Below, in pieces: positions 11,306-22,137 of a stretch of DNA of 64,000 bases; positions within the stretch are counted from its first letter, which is position 1, and every line of letters starts with the position of its first letter. Both the position numbers and the translations under genes were made by a program. The notes under the pieces are model-generated. The model was not told the origin of the DNA and ran no database searches. It saw only the letters and a list, made by a program, of their open reading frames with translations. The stretch is taken from assembly GCA_020152595.1 (NCBI GenBank), contig JAIGNY010001609.1, forward strand, positions 215,001 to 279,000, read 5' to 3'. Source of the stretch: Chiridota heheva. Taxonomy: Eukaryota; Echinodermata; Holothuroidea; Apodida; Chiridotidae.

Positions 11306-11780
11306 TGTCAATTTCAATTAGCATATGTCAATTTCAATCAGCATATGTCAATTTCAATCAGCATATGTCAATTTCAATCAGCATATGTCAATTTTAATCA
11401 GCATATGTCAATTTTAATCAGCATATGTCAATTTCAATCAGCATATGTCAATTTCAATCAGTATATGTCAATTTCAATCAGCATATGTCAATTTCAATCA
11501 GCATATGTCAATTTTAATCAGCATATGTCAATTTCAATTAGCATATTTCAATCAGCATATGTCAATTTCAATCAGTATATGTCGATTTCAATCAGCACAT
11601 GTCAATTTCATTCAGCATATGTCAATTTCAATTAGCATATTTCAATCAGCATATGTCAATTTCAATCAGCATATGTCAATTTCAATCAGCATATGTCAAT
11701 TTCAATTAGCATATGTTAATTTCAATTAGCATATGTCAGTTTAATTAGCATATGTCAATTTCAATCAGCATATGTCAATT
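11306..11780. repeat. 20-bp minisatellite, about 23 copies
   Basis: Unit AGCATATGTCAATTTCAATC, with single-base variants and a few shortened units. It has no spacers and is not a CRISPR array. Open frames of 94-96 codons in the array encode the same short peptide period and are not genes. Confidence 0.95.
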
Positions 11781-11929
11781 TAGAATAATTTAATTGGTCA
11801 AAACTGGTCATATCACTCTGAAATTGTCATATTGAAAGAAATTAAACTGTTATACTGTTTAATAAAGAAATTAATTTATTTTTAGATATATAAAAATACT
11901 AATTTTTGTTATATATTTTTTCTTCTTTT

Positions 11930-12530
11930 TTCTTCCCATGAATTCCTGATTTTCTTGTGGTTATAACCGCTGGAACCATAGATTTTTTCCCAGTTCCGAT
12001 CGAACATATATTTGATTTAATTTAACATACGTGTTCAATTTCTAAATGATATGGGGGTTTTAACCAATAAAATTACGTGAAATCGACCTACTGTATGTCA
12101 GTTCGTACTGACGTACATCCCATTTTGAATCCTATGGCACACTAAGGGTACCATAGTCGTGGTGCCGTTAAATTCCACCAACCAACCCATATAAAGATTC
12201 ATGAAAGGTAAAAAGGAACAGAATTTACTATAGAATATCTCACGGTTCTGAATAAAGGTGTCAAAAATGAATAACAGAAATAATATTATTGTAGTAAATA
12301 TATCTTTATGTGCTCGAACTTTACATGTTCCCTTTTTTTGCAATTAAATGTATTATTCATCACACCATTACATGGGGGACATTTTGAGAGCACATTTTTA
12401 CCTCATATACTGTCGCTTACTCAAGAAATTGCAAACAAATAATAATAATTTATATATATTTTTTTATATATTTTTTCTCGTGATTTCCCATTTTTCCACA
12501 AAAACCATAGATTTTTTTCTAGGTGTATGA
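11930..12530. repeat. Interspersed repeat family X, copy 2
   Basis: Carries the family landmarks 'ggttataaccgctggaacca' (about 11961), 'ctgaataaaggtgtcaaaaa' (12247), 'tgtattattcatcac' (12350), 'cattacatgggggacat' (12366) and 'cctcatatactgtcgctta' (12402). A (CAAA)-family tail fragment sits within it at 12155-12192. The class of the repeat is unknown. Confidence 0.5.
12155..12192 (+). mobile_element. Tail fragment of the (CAAA)n LINE family
   Basis: 'cgtggtgccgttaaattcca' followed by CCAACCAACC matches the terminal signature of the LINE ending at 58820. No coding part precedes it. Confidence 0.5.
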
Positions 12531-12602
12531 AGGAGGGTCATTGAAAGGTATTCAGTTTGGTGTGGGAACCCTTATGTAGTGCCTCCTGTGTGATACTCTT
12601 TG

Positions 12603-13314
12603 TTAAAGGTATATGGACAGGTAGCAACCACTTTGCATAAATTAATACAAATGCCCTTCATAAATACTCACCACAAACACTTTCTTTCATAGATTATCCT
12701 AAAATGTAAAAAAATTGGGCTTACAGCATTTTTTAGGTCTTTAAACGTACGCTCATTAGGTATCGGTTTTTTTTTTGTGACGTAAGGATAGGACAGTACA
12801 ACACTAATGTTATGTGAAAGCTACAGTGTACCATACAGTAATACTTACAGCCTGACGTAACAAGTGGAGTTTACCTATCATACAGAAATAATGGATCGGA
12901 ACTTCGAATTGATATATCCTCTTCATCCACAAGAAAATGTCCTAAAATAGCATATCGCTAATTAAACTATATTCTGATGTCTGATGCAATGAAACGGATG
13001 TTTTGATGTAGCTTAGGTCGATGTGACACTGTGGAAGTTCTGCATTGTAGGCCTTGCTGTGTGCTTATCCTTACATCACACACCTTTTTTTTTTATAGTG
13101 GAAGTCCAGCTGAATCTTGGGGCTTAATTTTTCACGAATATTTTTGAAACGAGTAGAAATTTTTGATAGATGTGTATTAATGAAATGTTCAGAATATTGA
13201 AAGGAACATATTCATGGCGAAATCTCTACCTGTCCATATACCTTTAATGAAATGTTTAGAATATCAAGAGGAACATATTTATGGCAAAATCGCTTTCTGT
13301 CCATATACCTTTAA
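12603..13314. mobile_element. TTAA-flanked inverted-repeat element with duplicated right end
   Basis: Left end TTAAAGGTATATGGACAGGT (12603) and right end ACCTGTCCATATACCTTTAA (ending 13247) are perfect inverted repeats that include the flanking TTAA. A second copy of the right ~67 bp follows in tandem and ends with TTAA at 13314. A TTAA target is typical of piggyBac-like and Kolobok-like elements. No transposase is encoded. It lies 67 bp upstream of the second exon of gene 1. A related element is at 39821-40374. Confidence 0.75.
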
Positions 13315-13381
13315 AGATTGGTGTTGATCAGTTAGGAGACCACTTTTCTTATTGCAGGTTTTTTTCTTCATTCTTTTTAAG

Positions 13382-13574
13382 GTTTTAACTTCTGCGGATT
13401 ACCTCGCCAACCTTCAGTGCCAGAATGAAGAAATGCCAGTTACTCCTCATATTCTGGGGGAGGGGGTCCCTCCTCCTTATAGCCAAATACCAGACCCACA
13501 AGGCAAACTTCCTGACCAAAGTGAGTTACCTCCAGCATATGAAGCGGCTATCGGAGAAACTACACACACTGCAG
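13382..13574 (+). CDS. PPxY-motif membrane protein, proline-rich exon
   Basis: Second recognised exon of gene 1. It follows 'ttcattctttttaag' and ends ACT GCA G before GTATGT (13575). It starts in phase 0, continuing exactly from the exon ending at 1808, and ends in phase 1. A nearer acceptor at 13357-13358 would shift the frame and is rejected. The 64 codons include EGVPPPYSQIPDPQGK and SELPPAYEAAIGE, giving two PPxY motifs (PPPY and PPAY). Such motifs bind WW domains, for example in NEDD4-family ubiquitin ligases, and often sit in cytoplasmic tails of membrane adaptors. The exon is much less AT-rich than the flanks. Function beyond WW binding is unknown. Confidence 0.8.
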
Positions 13575-14205
13575 GTATGTGAGTTTTGGCAATTGAGTTT
13601 TTAAACTTTTTGCAAATTGATTTTAAGATTTAATCTTGATATTTTCTTATTTCAAATTAAGAAATAAGAGCTTGTTTAAGAAATGACGAGTATTTCGTTG
13701 ATGAAATATTCTTTTCCATAAGAAATAAAAGCACACCCACTGCTGAAGAATGTGCTGTCAATTTACTGATTTGAATTTTCTCACTTAATGAGAAACTGTT
13801 TCATGGACAAATTATGGGCTGTTTAGAAATTGGACAGGTTTGTTAAGAAGGGGGTCAGAGGTGGTCACTACCTGGGTTATGTGAGGGGAATTAGTGGGTA
13901 TTATATTTATATGAGAACTACTGTATGGTATAGGAATGACCTGGGGCCTGAGCTAACTCTGGGCATGCATGCGCCTGGGCACTTAATCCAAATCTTGATG
14001 AAGAGAAAAAAGTTCATCAAGAATGTAATATCTTACTTAAATGAGAGATTGAACTGTCTGTAATAGTGAGCCCCAAAAATGTTGCCCCCCCCCCCCTCCT
14101 TTACTTATCTAGCCATTCATTAAGCACATGCGCTTTCCTTGAAAATACAGGACATAAAAATTACAGGACCCTAGACTAGTACCTCATGTTTAGTGAGTTT
14201 AAAGG
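13575..14205. other. Intron without recognised feature
   Basis: Start of the second visible intron of gene 1. It holds one C-run at about 14085 and a short open frame (13830-14063) with no family resemblance. Confidence 0.5.
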
Positions 14206-14395
14206 AATATTCTCATGGGTTTTTTGATAATATTCCCATGATTTTTTGTAATATTCTCATGGTTTTTTGTAATATTCCCATGATTTTTGGAATATTCACA
14301 TGTTTTTTTGTGTAATATTCCCATGATTTGTAATATTCCCATGGATTTTTGTAATATTCCCATGGTTTTTGGTAATATTCCCATGGTTTTTAGTT
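14206..14395. repeat. ~20-bp minisatellite, about 9 copies
   Basis: Units read 'gtaatattcccatggttttt', with variation in length and at the CCATGG step. Confidence 0.85.
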
Positions 14396-15153
14396 CAATA
14401 TCCCTTAAAGGGATTTGAGTTTAAGCGATATCTAACTTAAGAGCCAGGTTCTTACCCGGATACGTTCGGATTTTTGCAGCATTTATCATATCCTATGCGT
14501 CTTTTGGATATTTTGCTGTGTTGCTATGTTTGCCCTAAATAGATCGATATATTGATGCAATAACAATGCATATTGTTGTGTAGTTTTAACGACTTTTGCA
14601 TTCCAATATTCGCTAAAAATGTTTTAAATACTCGGATTTTGCTTGGCGCAGTCCGAGTGAATTTAGCATATGTAATAACATTGGCTCGGGAAATACCACT
14701 GAATACCTCTATGGAAAGAAAACTCTGCCTTCAATGGTTCGAGCCTTAAACTATAGTTTGACACATGCGCTAATTGGGCTTAATATCCTGTTTGGGATCT
14801 GTCCCACAGTATAGCCAAATTGGAGTAGTTAATAGCTCGTTTGGGCTATAAACTTGGGGTTAAAAACTATTAAATTGGGCCTACCCTAAATTGGTTATCC
14901 TATCATGCATATACTGCAATTACGGTTATAAAATCACCAAAGTGTAAACAACCAAAATCCACATTGAGTCCACTGCCACATTACACGCACAAGCTGGCCT
15001 GCAGTAATATTATTTGCAGTAACTTGCCTATTCACGAACGATAAGTTATTTGTTTGCATATAGTTGATTCATAAAATGGCGATTTTTTTTTTGATATGTA
15101 TGTTCAGGGGTCAAGTAAGTAGTCCCATTTTTGGCAGAAGGCTACGAATGAAA
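14396..15153. other. Intron without recognised feature
   Basis: Nothing recognised apart from ordinary AT-rich sequence. Confidence 0.4.
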
Positions 15154-15700
15154 TTTTTAAAAGATGAATTCAGTGGTCAAGCATGTCCATCTTATATGAA
15201 AGAGGACTCGAAAGAAACAAAATGGCAAAGAAAGCGTCCAAAAATGTTATTTCGCTAAAGCGATATTTAAGTTTAAAGCTCTGTCATATTTGTGTAGAAA
15301 TGACTGGTGTAGTTAGTCCAAGTTGGTGTATGCATCCTTACATTCTTAACAATTGTTAATGTATTTCTATTTATTTTTCACCATTTAAATTATCTTTCTT
15401 AGCTTTCTTCAGGCGGTATATTTTTGACATATCCCATGGTTTTTACGCCACAAAATGGCAGACCAAAATATGATAGAATATACAAAGAATTTGAGAAATC
15501 TAAGGCTATGACATCACAACTAGTCTGATTTTAGTTGTTTCTACACAAATCATACCAAACTACAAACTTAGATTACTCTGTAACGGAGTAAGATTTTTGA
15601 ATGCTTTTGTTATTATTTTGTTTCTTTTGAAGTCCTCTTTCATATAAAATATACTTGCTTGACCCTGAAATTGTCCTTTGAAATCTTTTTAGTAATATTT
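15154..15700. mobile_element. Foldback element with ~160-bp inverted arms
   Basis: The left arm (about 15154-15310) and right arm (about 15530-15700) are reverse complements with few mismatches. Paired landmarks are 'atatgaaagaggactcgaaa' against 'ttttgaagtcctctttcata' and 'tttgtgtagaaatgac' against 'gtttctacacaaatcat'. The spacer is about 220 bp. There is no coding sequence. This is a foldback or long-TIR non-autonomous DNA transposon; exact ends and target duplication were not resolved. Confidence 0.75.
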
Positions 15701-16148
15701 TCTTATAATGATTGCCACTGGAAGTGTATTTGTGGGATGCTATTATTGTTTAATTGTCCTTCATGAATTGCGATAATGAATTATTTGCTCAGAATGGCCA
15801 ATATATTAGCCAGTTAACTGTATGAGTAAAATATATCATACTTAAAATCATGTCTTGTAAGGATGCAAAATCTATCTTGATTTTATACAGCAGTATTTTG
15901 CTGTTAGTTTGTCTGTTTATGATTTCAATTTCACTCAAAAGCAAACATTGTTAATAAAATTTACATCATATTAGTCTAGGCTTAAGTTTTTTAGGCTCAC
16001 TTGAAAAACAGTTTTCACATTTTCAAACAATATCTAAGCTCCAATACGCAGTTGGGCAACTTGAGTCTTGGCATGCCTGGGGCCTGTGTCGATTTTGGCC
16101 TCTGCAGCAATGACGGAACCAGTATTATACCAACCCCCAAAACTTTTA

Positions 16149-16746
16149 TTGAGCTACTACATCATTGATGTTCTAGCATCACAACCAGTGGCACCGCCAG
16201 GGTTTGATATTCAGTGGTGAGGGGGTAGGGGGCACAAACCTTTTTGGTATGTGGTCAAGGGGCCCGCCTAAGGGGTCCATGGACAAAGCCATGGTGGGAG
16301 TCTTGGGGGCAAAGCCATGGGAAACCAAGCATTTTCTAAGTTTTAGATTCCCCAAAAGGCTCTAAGTATATGCAATACACGGCTTTTAAAAAACTAAATT
16401 AGGATGATTACGAATGATCTAGTATAGCAGCATACAATAGTGCAGTGATACAGACTACCCCCAACCCCTCCCCCTTCTCATTAAAGAATGTTACCCCCTC
16501 CCCCATTAAAAAATGTCAAAAATAGCCATTTTGGATTTTTTGTTGTTTTGACATTATAAACATTGCCATGCACCCCCGTGACAGTGCTACTGATCACAAT
16601 GACATTATATCTCCCGCTTACATTTTCCCAAAATAAAATAAACATCAAACTGTATTTCTTTCCTATTCGAATTACCTACTCACCAATAAAAACAGGCTTG
16701 TAACTACCTTAAAGTATGTTGAGCTACTACATCATTGATGTTCTAG
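16149..16746. repeat. 28-bp exact direct repeats flanking the hAT MITE region
   Basis: A 28-bp sequence beginning 'ttgagctactacatcattga' is found at 16149-16176 and again at 16719-16746. The hAT MITE and about 125 bp of other sequence lie between the copies. It may be a long target duplication or a small segmental duplication. Confidence 0.8.
16186..16592. mobile_element. Short hAT MITE, 407 bp, with 8-bp target duplication
   Basis: Starts CAGTGGCACCGCC and ends GTGCTACTG, imperfect inverted repeats. It is flanked by ATCACAAC (16178-16185) and ATCACAAT (16593-16600), an 8-bp duplication with one mismatch, as expected for an older hAT insertion. CAGTGGC-type ends are common among hAT MITEs. 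No open frame of note. Confidence 0.75.
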
Positions 16747-16825
16747 TTTGTAAAATTCAATTTGAGAGAGCATACTTCTAGAACCAATTTGGTACAAAAA
16801 TCAGGTTGATATCATAAGGAGATCC

Positions 16826-17440
16826 CTGATGCCTTCTGGGCCCCTCTCCTGATGGCTTCTGGGCCCCCTCCCCTGATGACTTTTGGGCCCCTCTCGTGAT
16901 GGCTTCTGGGCCCTCCCCTGATGGCCTCTGGGCCCCTCCCCTGATGGCCTCTGGGCCCTTTTCCCTGATGGCTGTTCTGATAGCTTCTGGGCCCCCTATT
17001 CAGATGGCTTCTGGGCCCACTTCCCTGATTGCTGCCCTGATGGCTTCTGGGCCCCCTCCTTTGATGGCGTCCTGATGGCTTCTGGGCCCCCTCCCCTGAT
17101 TGCTTCTTGGCTCCCTCCCAGATGGCTTCTGAGGCCCTTTCTTGATGGCTTCTGGGCCCTCTCTCCTGATGGCTTTTGGGGCCCTTCCACTGATGGCTTA
17201 TAGGCCCCCTTCCCTGATGGCTGCTTGGATGGCTTCTGGGTCCCTTCCTTAAAGGCTGCCCTGGTGGCTTCTGGAGCCCCTCCCTTGATGGCTTCTGGGC
17301 TCTCTCTCCTGATAGCTTCTGGGCCCCTTCCCTGATGGCCTCTGGGCCTCCTCCCCTGATGGCTGCCCTGATGGTTTATGGGTACGCTCCCCTCATGGCT
17401 GCCCTGATGATTTCTGGGGCCCCTCCTCTGATGGCAGGGA
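16826..17440. repeat. 22-24-bp GC-rich minisatellite, about 27 copies
   Basis: Units read 'ctgatggcttctgggccccc' plus 'tcc', with many length variants including 'ctgatggctgcc' units. The 201-codon frame on the minus strand (16996-17601) reads as PEAIRG-type repeats. It is a by-product of the array and I do not call it a gene. Confidence 0.9.
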
Positions 17441-18432
17441 TTTTTAAAGATTTCCCAATTGAATTTTAAAGTTTTTGCACAGTATGATGATTTCGTGTTT
17501 GATGATTTCATGTTTGATGATGTCATAGAGGCAATTCTGTTGCAAATGTTTATGTATTTTTTTTTAATGTTAATTGGTTGTCTCTGTATGATTGTAAACA
17601 ATTTTTCCTAAAGTTATTGAAGTAGTGTATATTTGGCAATGTATATAAATAACTTACTTTCATCAATTTATTTTTCTAGCAGGTTTTTCTAATAAGAAAG
17701 GATGATAGGTTTTAATGAAATACATCAACTTTGTGGGAGAATGTGTTGCTGTGATGTCATACTGAGCCTTTTCCTATTTGTTTATTGACATTTTTTGTGA
17801 ACCTTAAAATTTGAATATCTCCTGGTTGAAATAACATATCGACATGATTTTTGTACTAAATTGTTTCAAAATGTTTTCTCTTTCTTATGAAAGGTTAGGA
17901 AAAAATGTGGGAATATTTCTTTACTGGCTCTAAAATCCATCTTGTGGTATGGTTTTGTACAGTTTATGATTTTTACCCTCATTTTCATGGCAAATTTTGA
18001 AAATGTACCATCTACAATTGTGGTCAAAAGTGTTGGTACAATATCGCTTAAAAATTGTTCGAAATCGCTCAAACATTTTAAACGACATTTTCCCATAACT
18101 CCCTCCCTTTCAATGTTGTGCGCTTTCCAATAAAAAAAAGTCAATTGTGAGTTTCAACATTGATCAACAGGATTTGTCGCAACTTCTTATGGCCGTATTT
18201 GTGTACGTAGCTATAATAGCACTTGTTGTGTGGTAAGTACAGCAAATCCCCGGATGTCATATCTTGTTGAGCAGGTTTCTGTTAAGTGTTACCAGCTGTT
18301 TTCCAGCAAATTTGAAAGATTTTTAGAAGCAGCACACACATATCTTGCAACAATGTATTTTACAACCAGATCTTCTGACATTTTATTATAAAAAAAAAAA
18401 AAAAAACCTTTTATCTTTTATTTCCATTCCAG
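17441..18432. other. Intron without recognised feature
   Basis: End of the second visible intron of gene 1. An A-run and the pyrimidine tract 'ccttttatcttttatttcca' immediately precede the acceptor at 18431-18432. Confidence 0.5.
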
Positions 18433-18587
18433 AAATTCCTTCAGTTCCAGCTGAACCAGCCCCACCTTTCACCACTTCTGCCTTCGCCACGGATGTGCCT
18501 CCCACCTGTACCACAGTAAATATGCCCCACCCCCCTCAGTCTTATTCCCCAGACCAGACACAGTCAACAACTCCAGGGTCTAGCTAA
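18433..18587 (+). CDS. PPxY-motif membrane protein, last coding exon
   Basis: Third recognised exon of gene 1, beginning after 'ccattccag' (18432). The first two bases complete a glutamate codon with the last base of the 13382 exon, so the phases agree. It encodes a proline/serine/threonine-rich tail (EIPSVPAEPAPPFTTSAF, then TCTTVNMPHPPQSYSPDQ) and stops at TAA (18585-18587). No further PPxY motif occurs, although PPQSY is close. Together with the other two exons the recognised protein is about 184 residues. The tail has low complexity and says little about family. Confidence 0.75.
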
Positions 18588-20097
18588 GTATCTTAGTACT
18601 CATATTAGATTTTCACATTTTTTGAGGAATTAATATGAAATTATTTTATTTCAAAGTCATTGAAGAAAAACTTATTGATTATGTTATATAGTATTTTACA
18701 ATACTTCTTGTAAAGTGATCAATTTTTATCATGATACTATTTTTGAAATTTGTAGCCTCTTTTGTGTGTGGGAACGTAATGTTTAAAGGATTTTATGTAC
18801 ATTTGTGATTTTTCGGTTCCAAGGGTGGTGGTGGTGGTATGAGAAACGGCTGAATGACAAGTCTAAGAAGTTCAAAGTTTAGTTGTTTTTCTACTCGTGA
18901 AAATGATTTAATGTGAATTTTAAGCATTTATTCTCATTGATCTTTTTAAATGGTCTCCATTGACTGATAGTTTTGAAGTTTTGAAGTTTTAAGGATTTTA
19001 AATACGTTGAAGGGAGTAAGTAGGGAACTGGGTAAGTTTCTTTGTGGTGTACAACTGAGACAGGTACAGAGACATGACATTGAGAGGGGTGAATGACCTA
19101 TGTGGGGTGGTAATAAGCGGTTGGGGGTGTCATAAGTAGTTGATAAAGGTTCAACTTGGAATGGTTTTAAGCAGGGCTGAAATTTTCTACTGGGGAATTT
19201 GTTCTGTAAGTAAATGTAACTTTATTACAGAAATTTCTGCAAAAAGCTAACATAGCTATGCAATGTGCTGTTAGATATCCCTTTTATCTAACGGCTTATC
19301 AAGAAGGAACCAAAATTCACTCTGGGAGTGTATTCAAAGATGCCTAAATTGACTATCCACAAATAACTTTAACAGTCTAACAGTCGTTGAATTTCAAAAT
19401 AAGTATTCTGGTTTCTGGATTATCGCTGACATTATTTCTTAAGTTTCAGTAATTTAACCCTTGTTGTGCCACGCCCAGAACGGGTGACCTGTGTTTGACT
19501 CAATTCCAATTCAACAAGGATTATTAATAACCCTTACCAGGCCATGTGATGAAAGGGACCTGTGCTTTACTTAATTTCAGTCCAACAAGGGTTGAAAGGA
19601 TGGGAATGCATTTTCCAGCTCGTTTTTAATGGAGGTTTGGTTAAGATTAAAACCATCATCATTGGAAATTGTTGTCTTTTCAAAGAATTGTGGACGAGGA
19701 TTAAGACAAATTGGATTTAAATAAGGAAAACGAACATCCTGATTGGTCATACAGTACATCAAAATGAAGTATTTGAAAGGAATGAAAATTTAAAATGCTG
19801 CGTTTTGATGATTTCTTCTAATGGTTTGCAGTAGATTTGAAAGCACGGTAGCTCAAGGTGCATGTCATGTGTTTATAAAGCATCATATTAAAGAGACAGG
19901 GACACAACATACTGGGAAAAACAATGTAAATTGTAATTACATCAATTGAAACTTTATAAATGATATGTATTTATTAGAAAGTCAAATCTGTTGTTACTTA
20001 TAGAATGTTAAGGGATGCTGAAAGAGTTATCTTTATGAGATGAAGGATCTGGGCAGGTGGAATTTTTTTTTTTAACTCTAATATTATTTGATGAGAC
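18588..20097. other. 3' flank of gene 1
   Basis: Probable 3' untranslated region followed by intergenic DNA. I could not fix a polyadenylation site. At 19457-19597 there is a ~70-bp imperfect tandem duplication ('gacctgtgtttgactcaatt' and 'gacctgtgctttacttaatt'), bounded by 'aacccttgttg' and its inverse 'caacaagggtt'; this may be a small inverted-repeat element. Confidence 0.45.
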
Positions 20098-20585
20098 TGG
20101 GTTTTTGTTATCTTAACTTTCTTGTTATCTTGACTTTCTTGTTATCTTAACTTTCTTTTTTTAACTTTCTTGTTATCTTAACTTTCTTGTTATTTTAACT
20201 TTCTTGTTATCTTAACTTTCTTGTTATTTTAACTTTCTTGTTATCTTAACTTTCTTGTTGTCTTCACTTTCTTGTTATCTTCACTTTCTTGTTATCTTAA
20301 CTTTCATGTTATCTTCACTTTCTTGTTATCTTAACTTTCTTGTTATCTTAACGTTCCTTTTATCTTAACTTTCTTGTTATCTTCACTTTCTTGTTTTCTT
20401 AACTTTCTTGTTATTTACTCTTTCTTGTTATCTTAACTTCCCTATTATCTTAACTTTCTTGTTATCTTAACTTTCTTGTTGTCTTTACTTTCTTGTTATC
20501 TTAACTTTCTTGTTATCTTAACTTTCTTGTTATCTTACTTTCTTGTTATCTTAACTTTCTTGTTATCTTAACTTTCTTGTTTCAA
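20098..20585. repeat. 17-bp minisatellite, about 28 copies
   Basis: Unit 'cttgttatcttaacttt' with point variants. It is strongly pyrimidine-rich on the + strand. Confidence 0.95.
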
Positions 20586-21019
20586 ACTAAGAAAAGAGAT
20601 CTGATAATAAGAGGGTCTGTATTTCATGTATCTCAGAGGCTTATTTTTTACTCTTTTTTTTGTAAGAATGCTCAAAATCTTTACATTTTTGCTGATATTT
20701 AGAAGTTCAGATTATTAGTTTAGGATCTCTTTTAACATCAAGGCTAAAAGTGCAACCTTGTCTGTAAACACCTCTGTAGTTTACTCCTTTTGTGGAAAAA
20801 GTTTTACAATGCTGATTTCAATTTTCATTCATGTTTTTGTAATATGGAATCAGAAGGACTCATGGCACACTTCATGCTGTCAGTTGATTCTCGACAAAGT
20901 CTGTCCTTCAAAGTTGTTATCATCCTCAGTATTTATCGGAGCAGATAGCCATTTCCAGGTTGATCTATTGTTTGAAAGAAATACCCAATCCTTTGGATCA
21001 ACGTTTCAGTGCTTCAAGT

Positions 21020-21345
21020 TCCGCTTTAAAATATCCTTAAAATGCAGCCGCGACCTTTCTCGATTGCGGGTTCCAGATGACACTTAAGAGAACAGTATCT
21101 GGTGCTTCGGTCGTTGCGAGTCCATCCTCTGAACATGACCTGCTCAACGTAAATTCCGTTGAATCAGTAGCTGCTCCATGCTTGGGAGTCCTGCTTTCTT
21201 CAGCATAGACACATTTGGCACTTTTTGCCATTATTTTACCTTCATTATTATTCTGAGGTGTCATGTCATGAAAGAGTGGAGTTTTTTCTCTTGTCTGCTG
21301 TATAGTTTCCACGCTTCAACTCCATACAATAGGGTTAAGAGGAAA
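21020..21345 (-). pseudogene. Decayed LINE reverse transcriptase C-terminal fragment
   Basis: Read on the minus strand, the segment gives LLYGVEAWKLYSRQEKKLHS (near 21345-21260), PSMEQLL (near 21180), AGHVQRMDSQRPKHQILFS (near 21140-21080) and LHFKDILKRNLKH (near 21040-21000). These pieces, in this order, are hallmarks of the C-terminal part of non-LTR retrotransposon ORF2 (YGxExW, GHVxRM, FKDxLK), but stop codons and frame changes break them up. It is an old relic of a family different from the other LINEs in the window. The clade cannot be set from this fragment. Confidence 0.65.
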
Positions 21346-22137
21346 GACTCATGACAAACATTTAATTGATGTTTGTATATTTTAAGATTTAGGCAGTATT
21401 TTTCAGGTGTTAAATGTTGAAATGAATCATTTATGGTGTTAAACATATTTTTGGTGTTGTAAATGTTTGCATTATTCTGTATTACATGCTAATAATGTTT
21501 TGGGAAACAAAGTTGGAGCATAAATACAGTTTGATAGTAGAAATCATTGCTAAGCAATATTTTTAAGTTTTAGTATTGATTATGTTTTTAGGATTTTTTG
21601 CAAGAGAATGAAATCTAATCAAATCAAATGCAATCCTTATGCAATTATGAATTTAATACGTTAATGATGGGTCAGATAATGATCTGTTTTTACTTAAATT
21701 TTCAAGCCATTTATAAATTGTAAATGTATAGCTTGAATTCAGTGATACTGAACTTAAGTACTCATGATTATAGCATGAAGATGCTTGCTACTTGTTTAGT
21801 TCAAGTTTGCAATATTTCATGTATCTTCAAGCATGCTTAACAATTGTTACTGTAATATAAACACCGTTTTAGAGTGTTTTTTGTAACCTAAATATGGTTA
21901 ATAACTTGGTAGAATCTAAAGTGGTTAATGAATGTTATTGTAGTCTAAATATCATTAACTGTTATCAGATTTTAAACATGGTTAACAACTGCTATTGTAA
22001 TCAGTGTTTCATTTGAATATTTGATGAAGTCAGAGAATATTAGCAAACCACTATTTATTTCACATTATCATTAGGTGTATGGAAAAGAAATATATTCACA
22101 TGAAAGGAAAACATGTAAACAAATTACTTAAGTCTCA

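Noticed and set aside
11306..11780. Possible CRISPR array
   Set aside because: Repeats are head-to-tail without spacers, and the DNA is animal nuclear.
13359..13381. Earlier acceptor ATTGCAG for the second PPxY exon
   Set aside because: It would put the PPPY/PPAY frame out of phase with the preceding exon; the acceptor at 13381 keeps it.
16996..17601. 201-codon minus-strand frame with a collagen-like look
   Set aside because: Most of it is the 22-24-bp minisatellite; no splice sites, no conserved domain.
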